Below are positions 27,517 through 38,000 of a stretch of DNA of 39,751 nucleotides, piece by piece. Source of the DNA: Trichomonas tenax. Lineage: Eukaryota > Parabasalia > Trichomonadida > Trichomonadidae. Under the pieces are notes generated by a model that was not told the DNA's origin, made no database searches, and saw only the letters and a list, made by a program, of their open reading frames with translations. A program made the position numbers and the translations under genes. The DNA lies in NCBI GenBank assembly GCA_023091735.1, contig JALKBU010000443.1:1-39751 (forward strand). Reading direction: 5' to 3'. Within the stretch, counting starts at the first letter, position 1, and each line of letters starts with the position of its first letter.

Positions 27517-28929
27517 ATGACATGGGCGCAAGTTAGTGAAAGGAAATTCGACAATGAAATTCATAACACACCCGCAAATGTCGGACCCGGACTCTACAAC
27601 ATTACGCCGGTTATAGGCAACAAGAAGGCTTTGAAAGCCCCATTCGGCGCAAAATCTGACAGAATCCTCTTCGTGCCCCCGAAGGACCAAGTTCCGCCGC
27701 CGGGGTCGTACGATGTGAATCTGCTGAGCCACGACGTCAAAATTACGTCTGTTTTCCACTCAGGAACAAAACGATCTTTTTATGATCCTCAAAAAACGCC
27801 AGATCCAACGCTATACGCCAACATAAACCAATGGGGGCAGATAAAGGAGAAGAAACAAGTATACAAACGCGTTCAACCAAAAAATCGTCCGATGACAACT
27901 TTCTGTGGACAGAAAGGAATCACAGGCTACACAACGAACAAGAACGGTGACTGGATCCCTATAAAGGAAAAAGAAAACAAACCTGAGGATTTAGGACCGG
28001 GAACATATGATCCGATTTATCACGTTGATACTTCAATCAAAGTCTCATTAGATCAGCACGGAACACGCAACATCTTCCAGGAAAGACGCTCATTGCCAGG
28101 ACCCGGCGAATACACACCGACATTAGTCAATAAACGCAAATTATTACCACAAATCGCAAAGACATTCGCACCATCACAGCAACAGACAGACGTCCCAGAG
28201 TTCATCTCTCCGACGTCGTGGGTCAACGAGTCACTCGTCGGACGTCCAACATCACAGTTCAGGTCCGCTGATAAGCGTGATGTGTTCAATGTCTCATCGA
28301 GCACTCCTGGACCCGCGACATACTACAGAACGAGCAAACTTCCTCAGGAATTCTTCGACAACTCATGCTTCGGTGTTAGAGCAGAAAGAAAATATCTCGA
28401 CATCACATCAGAAACACCAGGACCAGGCGCTTATTCCATTAGAGACATTCCTTCGATGTCACACTCCGCGAAGATCCACTCGAGAGTGCAGCCAATCAAA
28501 TCATCATCGATGGACTTCCCAGGACCGGGCTCCTACACAGCTGTCGGCTCTATTTTACCGAAGAACTCACGCCCATCATCGGTCTTCGCCAGCAAAGTTT
28601 CGCGCGTGTCAGACGCATCAACAGAAGCACCAGGCCCAGGGCAGTACACTCCTGTCATCAACGACGCTTCCCGCCAGGTTCCAATCGCCATCTCAGAGAG
28701 AACAGGAGGAGAGGCGTGGATCAATAAGACGCAGATGGAGAACCCAGATCCAACAGCATATCAGTCGATATTACCATCGACAAAGGGCAAAGGGGTCACC
28801 ATCTCGAAGCTCGACAGGGAGATAAAGACAGCAGACAACACACCAGGTCCAGGCCAGTACAACGTTCTCCACAGGACATTCGTCAGGAAGTCGTTCAACA
28901 GCGCTGTTCCAAAGATGGAAGATGTTTGA
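27517..28929 (+). CDS. Sperm-tail PG-rich repeat (STPG/SHIPPO) protein
   Basis: A 470-residue, low-hydrophobicity protein built of PG-rich repeats. Copies with the P-G-P-G-x-Y core are plain: VGPGLYNI, PPPGSYDV, LGPGTYDP, PGPGEYTP, PGPATYYR, PGPGAYSI, PGPGSYTA, PGPGQYTP and PGPGQYNV, about 50-60 residues apart, each followed by a basic S/T-rich stretch. Family members coat or line axonemal and other stable microtubules (ODF3, STPG1/2, CIMAP-type microtubule inner proteins). In a trichomonad the likely sites are flagella or the pelta-axostyle, which is inference. The frame is open 16 codons upstream to a TTG at 27469; the first ATG is at 27517 and is used. Confidence 0.88.
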   Translation: MTWAQVSERKFDNEIHNTPANVGPGLYNITPVIGNKKALKAPFGAKSDRILFVPPKDQVPPPGSYDVNLLSHDVKITSVFHSGTKRSFYDPQKTPDPTLYANINQWGQIKEKKQVYKRVQPKNRPMTTFCGQKGITGYTTNKNGDWIPIKEKENKPEDLGPGTYDPIYHVDTSIKVSLDQHGTRNIFQERRSLPGPGEYTPTLVNKRKLLPQIAKTFAPSQQQTDVPEFISPTSWVNESLVGRPTSQFRSADKRDVFNVSSSTPGPATYYRTSKLPQEFFDNSCFGVRAERKYLDITSETPGPGAYSIRDIPSMSHSAKIHSRVQPIKSSSMDFPGPGSYTAVGSILPKNSRPSSVFASKVSRVSDASTEAPGPGQYTPVINDASRQVPIAISERTGGEAWINKTQMENPDPTAYQSILPSTKGKGVTISKLDREIKTADNTPGPGQYNVLHRTFVRKSFNSAVPKMEDV

Positions 28930-29027
28930 AATTTGTTTATTTTATTATGTTTGAATATATTAAATGTTTATTATTACCTGAGATGTTTACTAATTAACAA
29001 ACAATTAAACCTTATAACAAAAAAAAA

Positions 29028-29948
29028 TTAGTAAGTGATGACATTGAGGCATGTGATTCCCTTTGAGTGCCATTCGTAGTGAGCGAGAAGGGTCTTTGTC
29101 TGGACATCCCAAACTCGTGCAATCATGTCTGTGCCACCTGTGCACAACATCTTTCCGTCTGGTGTGAAAGCAGCGTCCCAGACGAATTTCTTCATATCAG
29201 GAGCAGTAAACTCGCCCGCTGGTTTGCCTGTTGCTGCGTCCCACATCTTAACTTGCGAGTCAGAGGATGTTGTCACTAAAAGAGTTTCATCAGGTGACAA
29301 AACGACGCGAAGAGGAATTCCTTTGTGTGCTTCGAATGTTTCGGTCTCAGAAAACTCGTAAGCGCCGTTTTCAGACTTGAGGGAGATGAAGTGAACCTGT
29401 CCGTCCTGTGTCGCCGCGTATATCTTCGTGCCGTCCTTCGTCACAGCCATCGAGCGGACGGGAACAGACGCCATTGTAAATGATGCAAGTCTATCGCTCT
29501 TCTGAACGTCGTAGATTTCGAGCTGTCCTTTCTCGTTGCAGACTATGACGGCTGTCTTCGATGGAAGGAGGGCGATAGCGTTTAAAGCTGATCCTGTTAA
29601 TATACTTACTGTGAATCTACTTGAAGTTTTGTTCCAAACTTTGATAGTCCTGTCCTCGCTGCACGTGTAGAAGCTGTTATCTGAGAAAACTGCGTCGGTG
29701 ACATTCGTTTGATGGCCATTGAACGACTGTGTCTTTGATCCTTTTGGATCGACGACGAAAAGGAGCGGATTTGTGCAGATGGCAAATTTTCCGTCGTTTG
29801 TTGGAACAATTCTGTTCGCTTGTGAATTTCCTACGGAGATTTTGCAATCGTTGTGCTGCTGCGCGAGATTTCCGGACACGTTGAGTTGTGTCATCGAGTA
29901 GTGGAGGTCGTACGAGCAGACGACGAGCGAGACTTTCTGTAGAGTCAT
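29028..29948 (-). CDS. LST8: LST8-like WD40 protein (TOR complex subunit)
   Basis: A 306-residue single WD40 propeller of seven blades, the size of LST8/GbetaL (about 310-330). Blades with recognisable ends include DRTIKVWN, SQVKMWDAATG and MIARVWDVQT. The last three blades track LST8 closely: an AHKG...RVVLSPDETLLVTTSSD blade, then FVWDAAFTPDGKMLCTGGTD, then ARVWDVQTKTLLAHYEWHSK. LST8 binds the kinase domain of TOR in TORC1 and TORC2 and stabilises it, so a nutrient- or growth-signalling role is likely. Many WD40 proteins share this fold, so a different function is possible. The ATG at 29948 is preceded by GTGTCAATTAG in gene orientation. Confidence 0.8.
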   Translation of the reverse strand: MTLQKVSLVVCSYDLHYSMTQLNVSGNLAQQHNDCKISVGNSQANRIVPTNDGKFAICTNPLLFVVDPKGSKTQSFNGHQTNVTDAVFSDNSFYTCSEDRTIKVWNKTSSRFTVSILTGSALNAIALLPSKTAVIVCNEKGQLEIYDVQKSDRLASFTMASVPVRSMAVTKDGTKIYAATQDGQVHFISLKSENGAYEFSETETFEAHKGIPLRVVLSPDETLLVTTSSDSQVKMWDAATGKPAGEFTAPDMKKFVWDAAFTPDGKMLCTGGTDMIARVWDVQTKTLLAHYEWHSKGITCLNVITY

Positions 29949-30757
29949 CTAATTGACACTTTTTGCTTACACTTTACTTGTCAAATTTTATAATAATTTA
30001 CTATTCATACATCTCTATTACGTGTACCACGATTTCAATTATAGAAAACCCAGCTTTATTCCAACCTGATGAATACTATGTGTTCAAACACGATTAATAT
30101 CGAAGTTATATTCTTCTGAAGATTCATTGTTATCAATGAAGATTATAGATGATTCAATGATGTTTTGCGTTGTATTTGGGCTTTTATACTATAAGTGTAT
30201 GCGATTCTTATTGATTGATTTGATATAGTGCTTTGAATTTTTTGAAGAATGCATTATGAAGAAATGAGTTGAGTTGACATTACTATCCATGTCTGCATAT
30301 CATTTCATTTAATTGAAGATCAGATTTAAGGATTTTCTCATGTGAAGTGATGAAGAATTTAGAATATATTTAAAATGGACCAAAGGTAAATATGAGTTGG
30401 GTGATAATCCCATAATTCCTTTTTTTAGTCAATTTTTGTGATTTTTTTGGAATGATTGTTGTAAACTATTGAAAATAAAATATTACAAAAATTAAAAATA
30501 TATATTAATATTATGCTATAGGTTTTAGGATTTTAACGAAATCAAAAATATAAAATGTTGATCCATTGAATTTTTCAAAATGGATTAGGTGAGACTTTTC
30601 ATACAATTCTATAGTTTACAAAATATAAAAATTTCAATTTTTGAGAAATAAAATTGTTAAATTACGATGTTATGATAATATTCTTCAATTTGTAAAATTT
30701 TTGCATTATTGATAAATTAGTTAAGAAGCTAATATCAAATTGAGTAAAAGGCCGAGA

Positions 30758-30801
30758 CATTCCTGCCGATAGGAATGAGCTTCAGACTCGAAAGAATGAA
30801 G
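30758..30801 (+). ncRNA. Possible small structured RNA: two adjacent hairpins
   Basis: CATTCCT (30758-30764) and AGGAATG (30771-30777) make a 7-bp stem with loop GCCGAT. Three bases on, CTTCA (30780-30784) and TGAAG (30797-30801) form a second stem. The stretch is less AT-rich than its surroundings. No RNA family recognised, and strand is unknown. Confidence 0.25.
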
Positions 30802-31133
30802 GTATGAAAACTTTCGATGAAATTATTTTCGAATAAGAAAAGCTTTTCATGTTTCTGGTAGGATAGAAGGTGTAAAATCAATTGCTTTATAGATCAAGCT
30901 AGTGAGCGATTGAAAAGGTTGGAGTTTTTATAGCGAAAAGAACGCCTTTATGACTAGAGCCATTTGTTTACAAAACGGTTTTGCCAAACGTTAATTTTAA
31001 TTAAAAATGCTGTATCATAATATGCATAAATAAGAGATTCTAATTCAATGAGTTGCTAGAAATAAATTGTGAGGACATTGAATTTGAACATGATGAAAAG
31101 CCGTTTGAAAAATTCAAGGAATCAAGATTGACG

Positions 31134-31191
31134 ATTTATGGGAAACTTTTGAGAGAATTGAGCTCAATTCTTTCAAAAGTTTCCCATAAAT
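31134..31191. repeat. Near-perfect 58-nt palindrome
   Basis: Two 29-nt arms (31134-31162 and 31163-31191) meet at GAGCTC with no loop. Only one of 29 pairs mismatches (G against A), and it would be a G-U pair in RNA. It is far longer than chance would give. Confidence 0.85.
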
Positions 31192-31794
31192 AGCAAAATT
31201 ATAAAATACGGTGTTTGCAAGGGTATATCTCGCTATGGATTTCAATGTTAAAGAAATATCAATAATTAATTCAAAAATTGAATATTTGCAATAATTTGAT
31301 TATATTATATCTACATATTGTTTCAAGTAATTTTCCCCAAATTAAGTTAAATACAAAACAATCCAAATATCACACAAATTATGGACTATATATTATGCCA
31401 AGTTCAAATATCACATTTTCGAAGAATTTAAAAAGTTCAACAAATTTTAAAACATTGCTTATCATGTAGTATATCTTAAATCCATTCAAAAATATAGAAA
31501 AATTAAAATATTTTCCAAATTGTAACCATTGAATCTGCATATGATTTTATACATATTCTTAAAGCATTCTAAAATTTACAAAAATTAAATTCGCCAAAAA
31601 ATCAGAAAAACCGACACACTGTGGTATGCTAAACACATATCTAAAGATTTCGATACAATCAATTTTTCATTAATTATGACATCTACCGACTCTTAGAACG
31701 ATATATACATCAACTGCGGTTTGATTTTTCAAAACTAGGTTCACATTTCTATATTATTGACCAACAACCGCCCAAATTATTTCAAACATTGAAT

Positions 31795-31800
31795 TCATTT
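31795..31800 (+). promoter_or_regulatory. Initiator-like TCATTT
   Basis: Exact TCAYTW match 48 nt before the ATG of the frameshifted Myb gene. Confidence 0.3.
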
Positions 31801-31842
31801 TTTTGGTTTTTTCTGGTTTCCCTTAAAAATCAACAAATAACG

Positions 31843-32359
31843 ATGCATCTGGGAAAGATTCCAAGCATTTTAGATCTTCCTTTGCCATCGAATATGTTCG
31901 GTAAAGAGATGGAGTCATCATTAGTTACTATTATTCCACCAGTCAATATTGACAAATTAAAAGGCGCATGGTCCGCTGATGAAGACGAGATGCTTAGGAA
32001 CGCCGTCGCATCAAGGACAGAGCCGTATTTGTGGGATGAGATTGCAAAATCAGTCTATGGGAGGACATCAAAGCAATGCAGAGAAAGATGGTTATTCAGG
32101 TTGTGCCCTGACGTCAACAAAGCTCCATTCGAGCGCTGGGAAGACGAACTGATAGTTATAGAGCGCAAAAATCGGCAAACATTGGACTGGTATAGCCGCA
32201 TAGCTCCCGGGACGTACAAGTTGTGCTATTAAGAATAGGTGGTACACAGTACTGAGGAATAGATTGGTACCAATGCCGGGCAACAGAATCATGTGCAAGA
32301 CCGGAATACCGCCCATGAAACAACATTTTCCCCAACAATATATTCCTCAATATGCATAA
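31843..32359 (+). pseudogene. Myb-like gene disrupted by a frameshift in repeat 3
   Basis: The intact frame from ATG 31843 gives a good R2 repeat (SADEDEMLRN...WDEIAKSVYGRTSKQCRERWLF), then a second repeat beginning FERWEDELI and DWYSRIA. At 32203-32206 the frame breaks: frame 0 reads PGTYKLCY and stops at 32230. One base further on (from 32204), the sequence LPGRTSCAIKNRWYTVLRNR appears, which is the expected end of a Myb repeat, and continues open to a TAA at 32357-32359. So a small indel near 32203 has split the gene. Loss of about two residues at the junction suggests a small deletion. It is either a recent pseudogene or a sequence error. Without the shift it would be a short two-repeat Myb protein like the one near the left end. 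Confidence 0.85.
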
Positions 32360-32716
32360 TCATTGCTTTTTCATGTTATAGATATTAAATTTGTGTTTGT
32401 ATTTCGTAACTCATCATTTTTTCTCGCAAGCGTTTACGCTCTTATATTCTCGAGATACACATTGGCGGCCGTAGCAAAGATATAATACTCAGCCTCAAGA
32501 GAACAACCGCACAGGATAAATCGCGTCAAAGCGTGTTCCAAGAAAACGACAATCAAATCATTCGTTAACTGATATGTCAACGAAGCATTATAACCAATGC
32601 ATTACTGAGGCTGAGTGTAGCAAACTTACAAATGTCTCAATACATTAATACGAGAATAATATAAACTCAATATTTAAAACAATCTATATAACATAAAAAA
32701 CATTCTATAATATATA
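32360..32716. other. Intergenic gap containing a structured element
   Basis: 357 bp between the broken Myb gene and the convergent helical protein. It is markedly less AT-rich than other gaps, and most of it is taken up by the folded element at 32485-32618. Confidence 0.5.
32485..32618 (+). ncRNA. Candidate structured non-coding RNA with closed multi-branch fold
   Basis: A 13-bp outer stem joins 32485-32497 (ATACTCAGCCTCA) to 32606-32618, with a single U-G wobble. Inside it three hairpins can form in sequence: GAACA..CGC at 32501-32510 with GCGTGTTC at 32531-32538 (2-nt bulge); TTCGTTAAC at 32561-32569 with 32576-32584 (one mismatch); and GCATT at 32585-32589 with AATGC at 32596-32600. The fold is what one expects of a small stable RNA, but I recognise no family: no tRNA boxes, snRNA motifs or 5S pattern. 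Strand and transcription are unproven. Confidence 0.4.
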
Positions 32717-33871
32717 TTATGGGACATAGGCAATGATGGCCTTGATCTCCTTCGACATGATTTCGTCGTCTTTTAATAGGAATTTCGTTGATTTGAACAC
32801 AGGGCCCATATCAGACTGTGCAATTGTTTCATAGATATCATCTTTGTCTCCTGGACTTAGAAGTGATATTAATGTCTGGAATTGCTTGAAATAATATCGC
32901 GCTTCTTTATAATCAGGCAACAACATTGTATTGAGCCATTTTGATGAAACTTCTGCAAGCTTTGTCATGAATCTGATATCAATTTGTTCGGTTGCAATGT
33001 TCTTTTTAGCGAATGCAAGAACATCAACATTATCTGATTTTTCAGCACATTTTATTGCTTCTTTCTTGAAAAATGGATGTCTTGTCGCATTTCTTTCGAG
33101 AATTTGGAACTTCTTTGGTTCATTTGGAAGTTCGTGTATCTGCTTTGAAAAATCAAGTCCTGTTTTAATCATTAACTCAATGCAAGCTTGTAGCTGTGAT
33201 AAAGTTAGATGTGTAGAATAGAATTCTGCTTGAATTATTCTGTAGAAACGGCGAATTGGTGGTATTAACAAATCCGGAAAATTTCCGTTACTATCCAATT
33301 CAACCATGCTCTGCAAACACTTATATAGCGATTCTGCGTATTCGAAATGTGTCGCATTTTGATTGATTAAATGAGCGAATGTAGTGAAGAATAATTTTAT
33401 TGTGTTTTTTCGAAACCTTATATAGTTCTTGTGACCACAATCCGGCCACCTGATCCTTCTAAGCATCTCTAATTCTAAATTAAAAGCGATCATAAAATCT
33501 GGAGTGATTTGTTCTGTCTTTGCGCCTTCTGCATCTAATCCACCTCTTATTTGTATGTAAGAGATGATGTCTCCGAACATTTCATTGATTTTTGTCTCTT
33601 TTTCTTGAGGATCGATATTATTTGGTCTTTGTGAAGCGATATCTATTAGTATTTTCGCATATTCTTCTAATTCTTTGTTGATTAGATCGACATTTTGTTG
33701 CCACGACGCTTGAACAAGAGAATTTTTTACAATATTTACTATATTGCTGATAGTTTGTGGGTTTGTGATGTTCTTATCGAGTACACTTTTGAGCTCTTCA
33801 ATAACTTCTTCAGCATTGAAGGTCGAAAAAAGACATGAATCGTTGATTTCGTGGAAAGATGGCTGCGCCAT
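32717..33871 (-). CDS. Helical protein of unknown function
   Basis: A 384-residue protein, predicted almost all alpha-helical, soluble, without signal peptide or membrane span. It starts MAQPSFHEINDSCLF and ends with a hydrophobic IAYVP. Helices such as NAEEVIEELKSVLDK, NIVNIVKNSLVQ, NLELEMLRRIRW, NTIKLFFTTFAHLIN and YKCLQSMVELD suggest an armadillo/HEAT-like or TPR-like scaffold, but no repeat period is clear. I do not recognise a family. It lies between the structured element at 32.5 kb and the HECT pseudogene, and has AT-rich codon use like its neighbours. Its ATG is the first in frame. Confidence 0.75.
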   Translation of the reverse strand: MAQPSFHEINDSCLFSTFNAEEVIEELKSVLDKNITNPQTISNIVNIVKNSLVQASWQQNVDLINKELEEYAKILIDIASQRPNNIDPQEKETKINEMFGDIISYIQIRGGLDAEGAKTEQITPDFMIAFNLELEMLRRIRWPDCGHKNYIRFRKNTIKLFFTTFAHLINQNATHFEYAESLYKCLQSMVELDSNGNFPDLLIPPIRRFYRIIQAEFYSTHLTLSQLQACIELMIKTGLDFSKQIHELPNEPKKFQILERNATRHPFFKKEAIKCAEKSDNVDVLAFAKKNIATEQIDIRFMTKLAEVSSKWLNTMLLPDYKEARYYFKQFQTLISLLSPGDKDDIYETIAQSDMGPVFKSTKFLLKDDEIMSKEIKAIIAYVP

Positions 33872-35081
33872 TCTAAAATTTTTAAATACAGGGTCTCCCC
33901 CTTCATAAGGGTATCTTCATTTTTAGTTTTTGCAATATTCCCGCTTGGTTACGGAAATGATATTTAATGACTTAGATCTACTAGATATTGAAAATTATTT
34001 TATGACCAAATCAAAAAACAGGTAAACGAGGCTGAGACTTCAGTATATTTCTAGAATACTTATCTCTATTCAAATGGAACTCAAAAACAATCAAAATAAA
34101 AAATATATTTTGCTTTCCAAATATTTTTTATAATTAATGTTTTAATAGCTATGTTTCAAAAATACTCAAATAGTTATATATAATCTAATGCATAAATGAC
34201 TGCAATCTAACAGAAATTATTATGTTCCAAAATTTTTTTAATAACAAAGACTGTACAAGCTGCAGTTAAGATTCAAAACGATAGGCAACACATGTACACA
34301 AATGACATTGTTTTATTAATAAATTATATATTTTTCAATAAAATATGAATATAGTCATCGGCAGCACATGAAAATCACATGCAGAGTCGATTTACATTGT
34401 AAAAGTGAAGTCTTGAAAATATATATCTCTTTGCGGTGTTTTTCCAGTGGAAATTTTTTATAAATGTTAAAACTTGACCGAAAACGTGACATTCGATCAA
34501 ACACAGTTTTTCAATTCCATATTGTTTTTATGACTTCCACAAAAAAGTCATGAAGCGACCCTAAAAATCGCCCAAAGAAACCAAGATAAGACCAAAATTT
34601 TCCCCATTATTTAAGTCATCAGTTTGTCTTCTTCTTACGGAGGATTCAATCTTTTGCTTAGATTTTGGGGAAACTCCAATGCGTACAAAATCAACGTGTT
34701 CACATTTATTAATTAGGTGTGAATGCATCCAATATTATCGTCTGTATTCACGCATAATTAACAAAAATGACCAAATTGATTTTTCGCTCATTAGCGATTG
34801 TTAAGATTATTTTTGTACACGCAAAGCTTATCTTTTTTTAAGCCTATTTTTTCTTCTTTTAAAGTAAGTCAAAAAAATTTTTGATATTGGAAATACTAAT
34901 TTCCTGCACAATATAGTTTCATCGTTGAACAAAATTGAACGAGCCCATTCATATTTTGCTACATCTTCTTAGCTTTTTGTTCTTATATTTTATAATGAGT
35001 TTTTATAACATCAAAGCATCGCAATTTTTATTTCACATCTTTTATATTATGCATTAGCTTTGAGATAATGGCCATTAATTT
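33872..35081. other. 1.2-kb AT-rich intergenic region
   Basis: Lies between the helical protein's start and the 3' end of the HECT pseudogene. A weak 7-bp stem, ATGACTT with AAGTCAT, occurs near 34530-34551. There is a lone GAGGCTGAG at about 34029, also present in the stem at 32607-32615. No gene or remnant of HECT coding is evident. Confidence 0.4.
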
Positions 35082-38000
35082 CTATTTCTTAAAATATATA
35101 GAAGAGATTAATGAATAATCAGTTGATGAATTCTTATCTATAATTAAATTTGGTGTCACGCTAAAAGTCTCAATCGCCATCCTTAGTTTCTTCAACATCA
35201 GATCTTTTGTTTCATAACTCGGGAGTTGAATTGTTTTAAAGCATGAACTAACTGTCGGTATTGGAGAGTGTATTTCATCTTTGTCTGTATTACGATGTTC
35301 GCTGATATGAATTAACATATTTGAAAACTTAGGAATTCTCTTTAATCCCGTTGTGCCAAGAACTAAGCCAGAAATCTCACTCTTGCTGAGTTGATTCAGA
35401 CACCATTCGAACTCTTTTCTTTGAGGATGAGAATCATCATATACAATTTTGCGTATCAAGTATTTTTCAAGACATGAGGAAGTCTTGAATGCGGTGTTTC
35501 AGGAATGACCAATCTGAATCCTTCTCGAACGATTTCCATCGTCTGCGAGAGTTCTTCAAGCCTGAATTTGGCAACTTTATTGATATATATGATGGAAAGT
35601 TTTCTGGCGTAACCTTTACTTCAGAAAGAAGTATTTCTTCACCATTGGATGATCTGACTTTGAATTCCGATGGAAATACTTTCCGTTCAATCATTTCTTG
35701 TGTGATGATTGGCGACTGGTATGTGTATTTGAAGAGGTTCTTATCTATATGGTTGATGACATCTTGTTACGTGACAGGCAAATTTGCAAGGAAGCGGTAG
35801 CAGAGGATATTCATGTACAAAGGAATCTTAATTGCATGTGCAATGCAGAGACCGAGCAAAAAGCTGAAGAATTTGAGATGCCTGGATCCCTGAGCTGGAA
35901 TAAATCCTTTGATAGAATCCTCGATGTTTGTAATAATTCCCATTCGAGGTTCTGCCTGCCACCAGAATCAGTAGAACCAACTTTTTCAATAACTACCATA
36001 AATGGAAATTCCTTATTTTGCAAGATATTGAAATCGATGTATGGTTTAGAAATTTGTTCAATGAGTTGTAAGAAAAGCAGTTTCTCGTTTTTATCTCCTT
36101 CATGGAACGATTTCGCAGATAATAAATTGAAATGAAACTTAGGAATGCGAGGAGAGTCCAACCTTGCAGTTTTAACGAGGCTTGTAGATTCAAGTGAGTT
36201 ATCAGGGAACTTTCTTTTCATAACATCCGAATATTCTGCATCGAAAGATAATTTGTTGATTATTGTTTCTCTGAATTTGAGAACGATCGGTGAAAATGAT
36301 GATGGCAACTTAGAAGAATAACAATATGCTTTGATGCCCTGATCAAGTTCGTATGTCCAGTTATTTTCGCAGTGATTGATAAAGTTGAGAATATCTGTTC
36401 TGCTATTGCATCTTTCATCCATATCGTTTGAGGAGCTGAAACAATGTATTATGCATGGAGATTCAAACGAAAAGTTAATCTTTCCACTGCAGAATCAGGG
36501 ATTGAGAAATCATTAACTTTTACATCTTTCCCTGAAACAACTTTGAAATTCTGATATTCTTTTCCATCCTCAGCTTCGATATCTGTGAAACTTCCATATG
36601 TGGATGAAAAGATATTGAAGAAAAGCAATAGTGGGAATTGAGGCTTTTCAGAAAATGCAGTATCGATGAATTTATTGATTCTTTCATCTTTTGTTGGATA
36701 GAATTTACTGCAGATTGTTTCAAATTCTTCACAGGAAACCTCGGAAATATATGAATGTGTATACAGATCCAACGTTTCCGTATTTTCAGATGATTCAATT
36801 ATGTGCTGCAAAACAGAACGTGAAAATATGAACTTACAATCACTCATATTATCAAATAGATTATGGAGTAATTGAGGATTGTTAGAAATACATTGCTTAA
36901 GAAGTTCTGCATCGATAGCTCTGAGATCGCCAAATTTGAAAGTAGTATAAAGTGACAGCAAATGGAATCTATCACTGGGGCTTAAGTCATTTGCTTTAAG
37001 AAAACTTGGTGTGATTCGCTCAAAGAAAATTGGCAAATACTTAACAATTTTTGTTTAATCTTGTTCCAATCCTAGTCGTAAAGTTTATTACCATAAGTAT
37101 GAGGCAAACATATGGCAATGGTAATGATTACTTCATCTGAAGGAGAAAGTAGCAAAGTTGTGTATTGACATGAAAATGCTGCTATATCTGTATCATCGAT
37201 ATTGCTTGAGAATGATTTCACTGAGCTATTAGTTTCAAATTGAGCAATGCCATCAATCATTGACGAGAATTCATCATTCTTGAGCAGTAATATATTATTA
37301 TTATCTTGGATGATAAAAATCAAGGCAGTGAAGTAATATCGAGTTGCATAATGCTCTTGTTCCTCAGCCCATTTCTGCAAATATTGAATAATTGCTTCAG
37401 ATTCTTCCTTTGAAATTCGATATTGGACTGGCTGTGAAGGATAGCAGAGAGATTGTTTCTTCTCGAGACTCATGGAATTGCATTTATCACCTCCAAGTAA
37501 ACTTAGAGAAAGAAGAACTTTGATTTTTGTATTAATATCATCGTTTGTTTCAAATGAAGCTGGAAGATGTAGTAATGATTCATTGATCATCGTTCAAGCG
37601 CTTGAATACCATAGTAATGAGATTCTTGTTCTTTTGGTACAAATTGAGGAAATAATTAATGGGAACGCTTGGATCAGTAACATTTGATGTAAAGCACTTG
37701 GTGTATGTCAGGAATGCCTTTTCCTCAACTTGAAGTTTAGATTCGAATATTGCATTAAAGTCCAAATTTTCCACAGAAGTATTGCAGAATACCCAAGGAA
37801 TAAGTAACTTTGATCTTCCATTTAATGCGAGAGAACGGAGCTTTTCAGGATATTCATATGATTGATTGAGGCTTTTCTCGAATGCATTCTTAATCATGAT
37901 ATAGAGGAAATCATCGAATTTCTTGTAATATTCGAAGAAAAGATCTCCTTGAATTGCAAGACAACCAACAATACCAGCAAATGAACAATTCTCTGCAGCT

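Larger units (their letters stand above)
29949..31842. other. 1.9-kb divergent intergenic region, the longest gap in the window
   Basis: AT-rich, with no credible gene. It holds two neighbouring hairpins at 30758-30801 and a near-perfect 58-nt palindrome at 31134-31191. TCATTT at 31795-31800 is a fair initiator for the Myb gene to the right. Confidence 0.5.

Noticed and set aside
31278..31469. 63-codon plus-strand ORF in the long intergenic gap
   Set aside because: Asn/Ile/Ser-rich composition as expected by chance in AT-rich DNA.
32485..32618. tRNA, 5S rRNA, snRNA or hammerhead ribozyme in the folded element
   Set aside because: No A/B box, no 5S signature, no ACAGAGA or Sm-type site. A CTGATA next to a stem lacks the rest of the hammerhead core.
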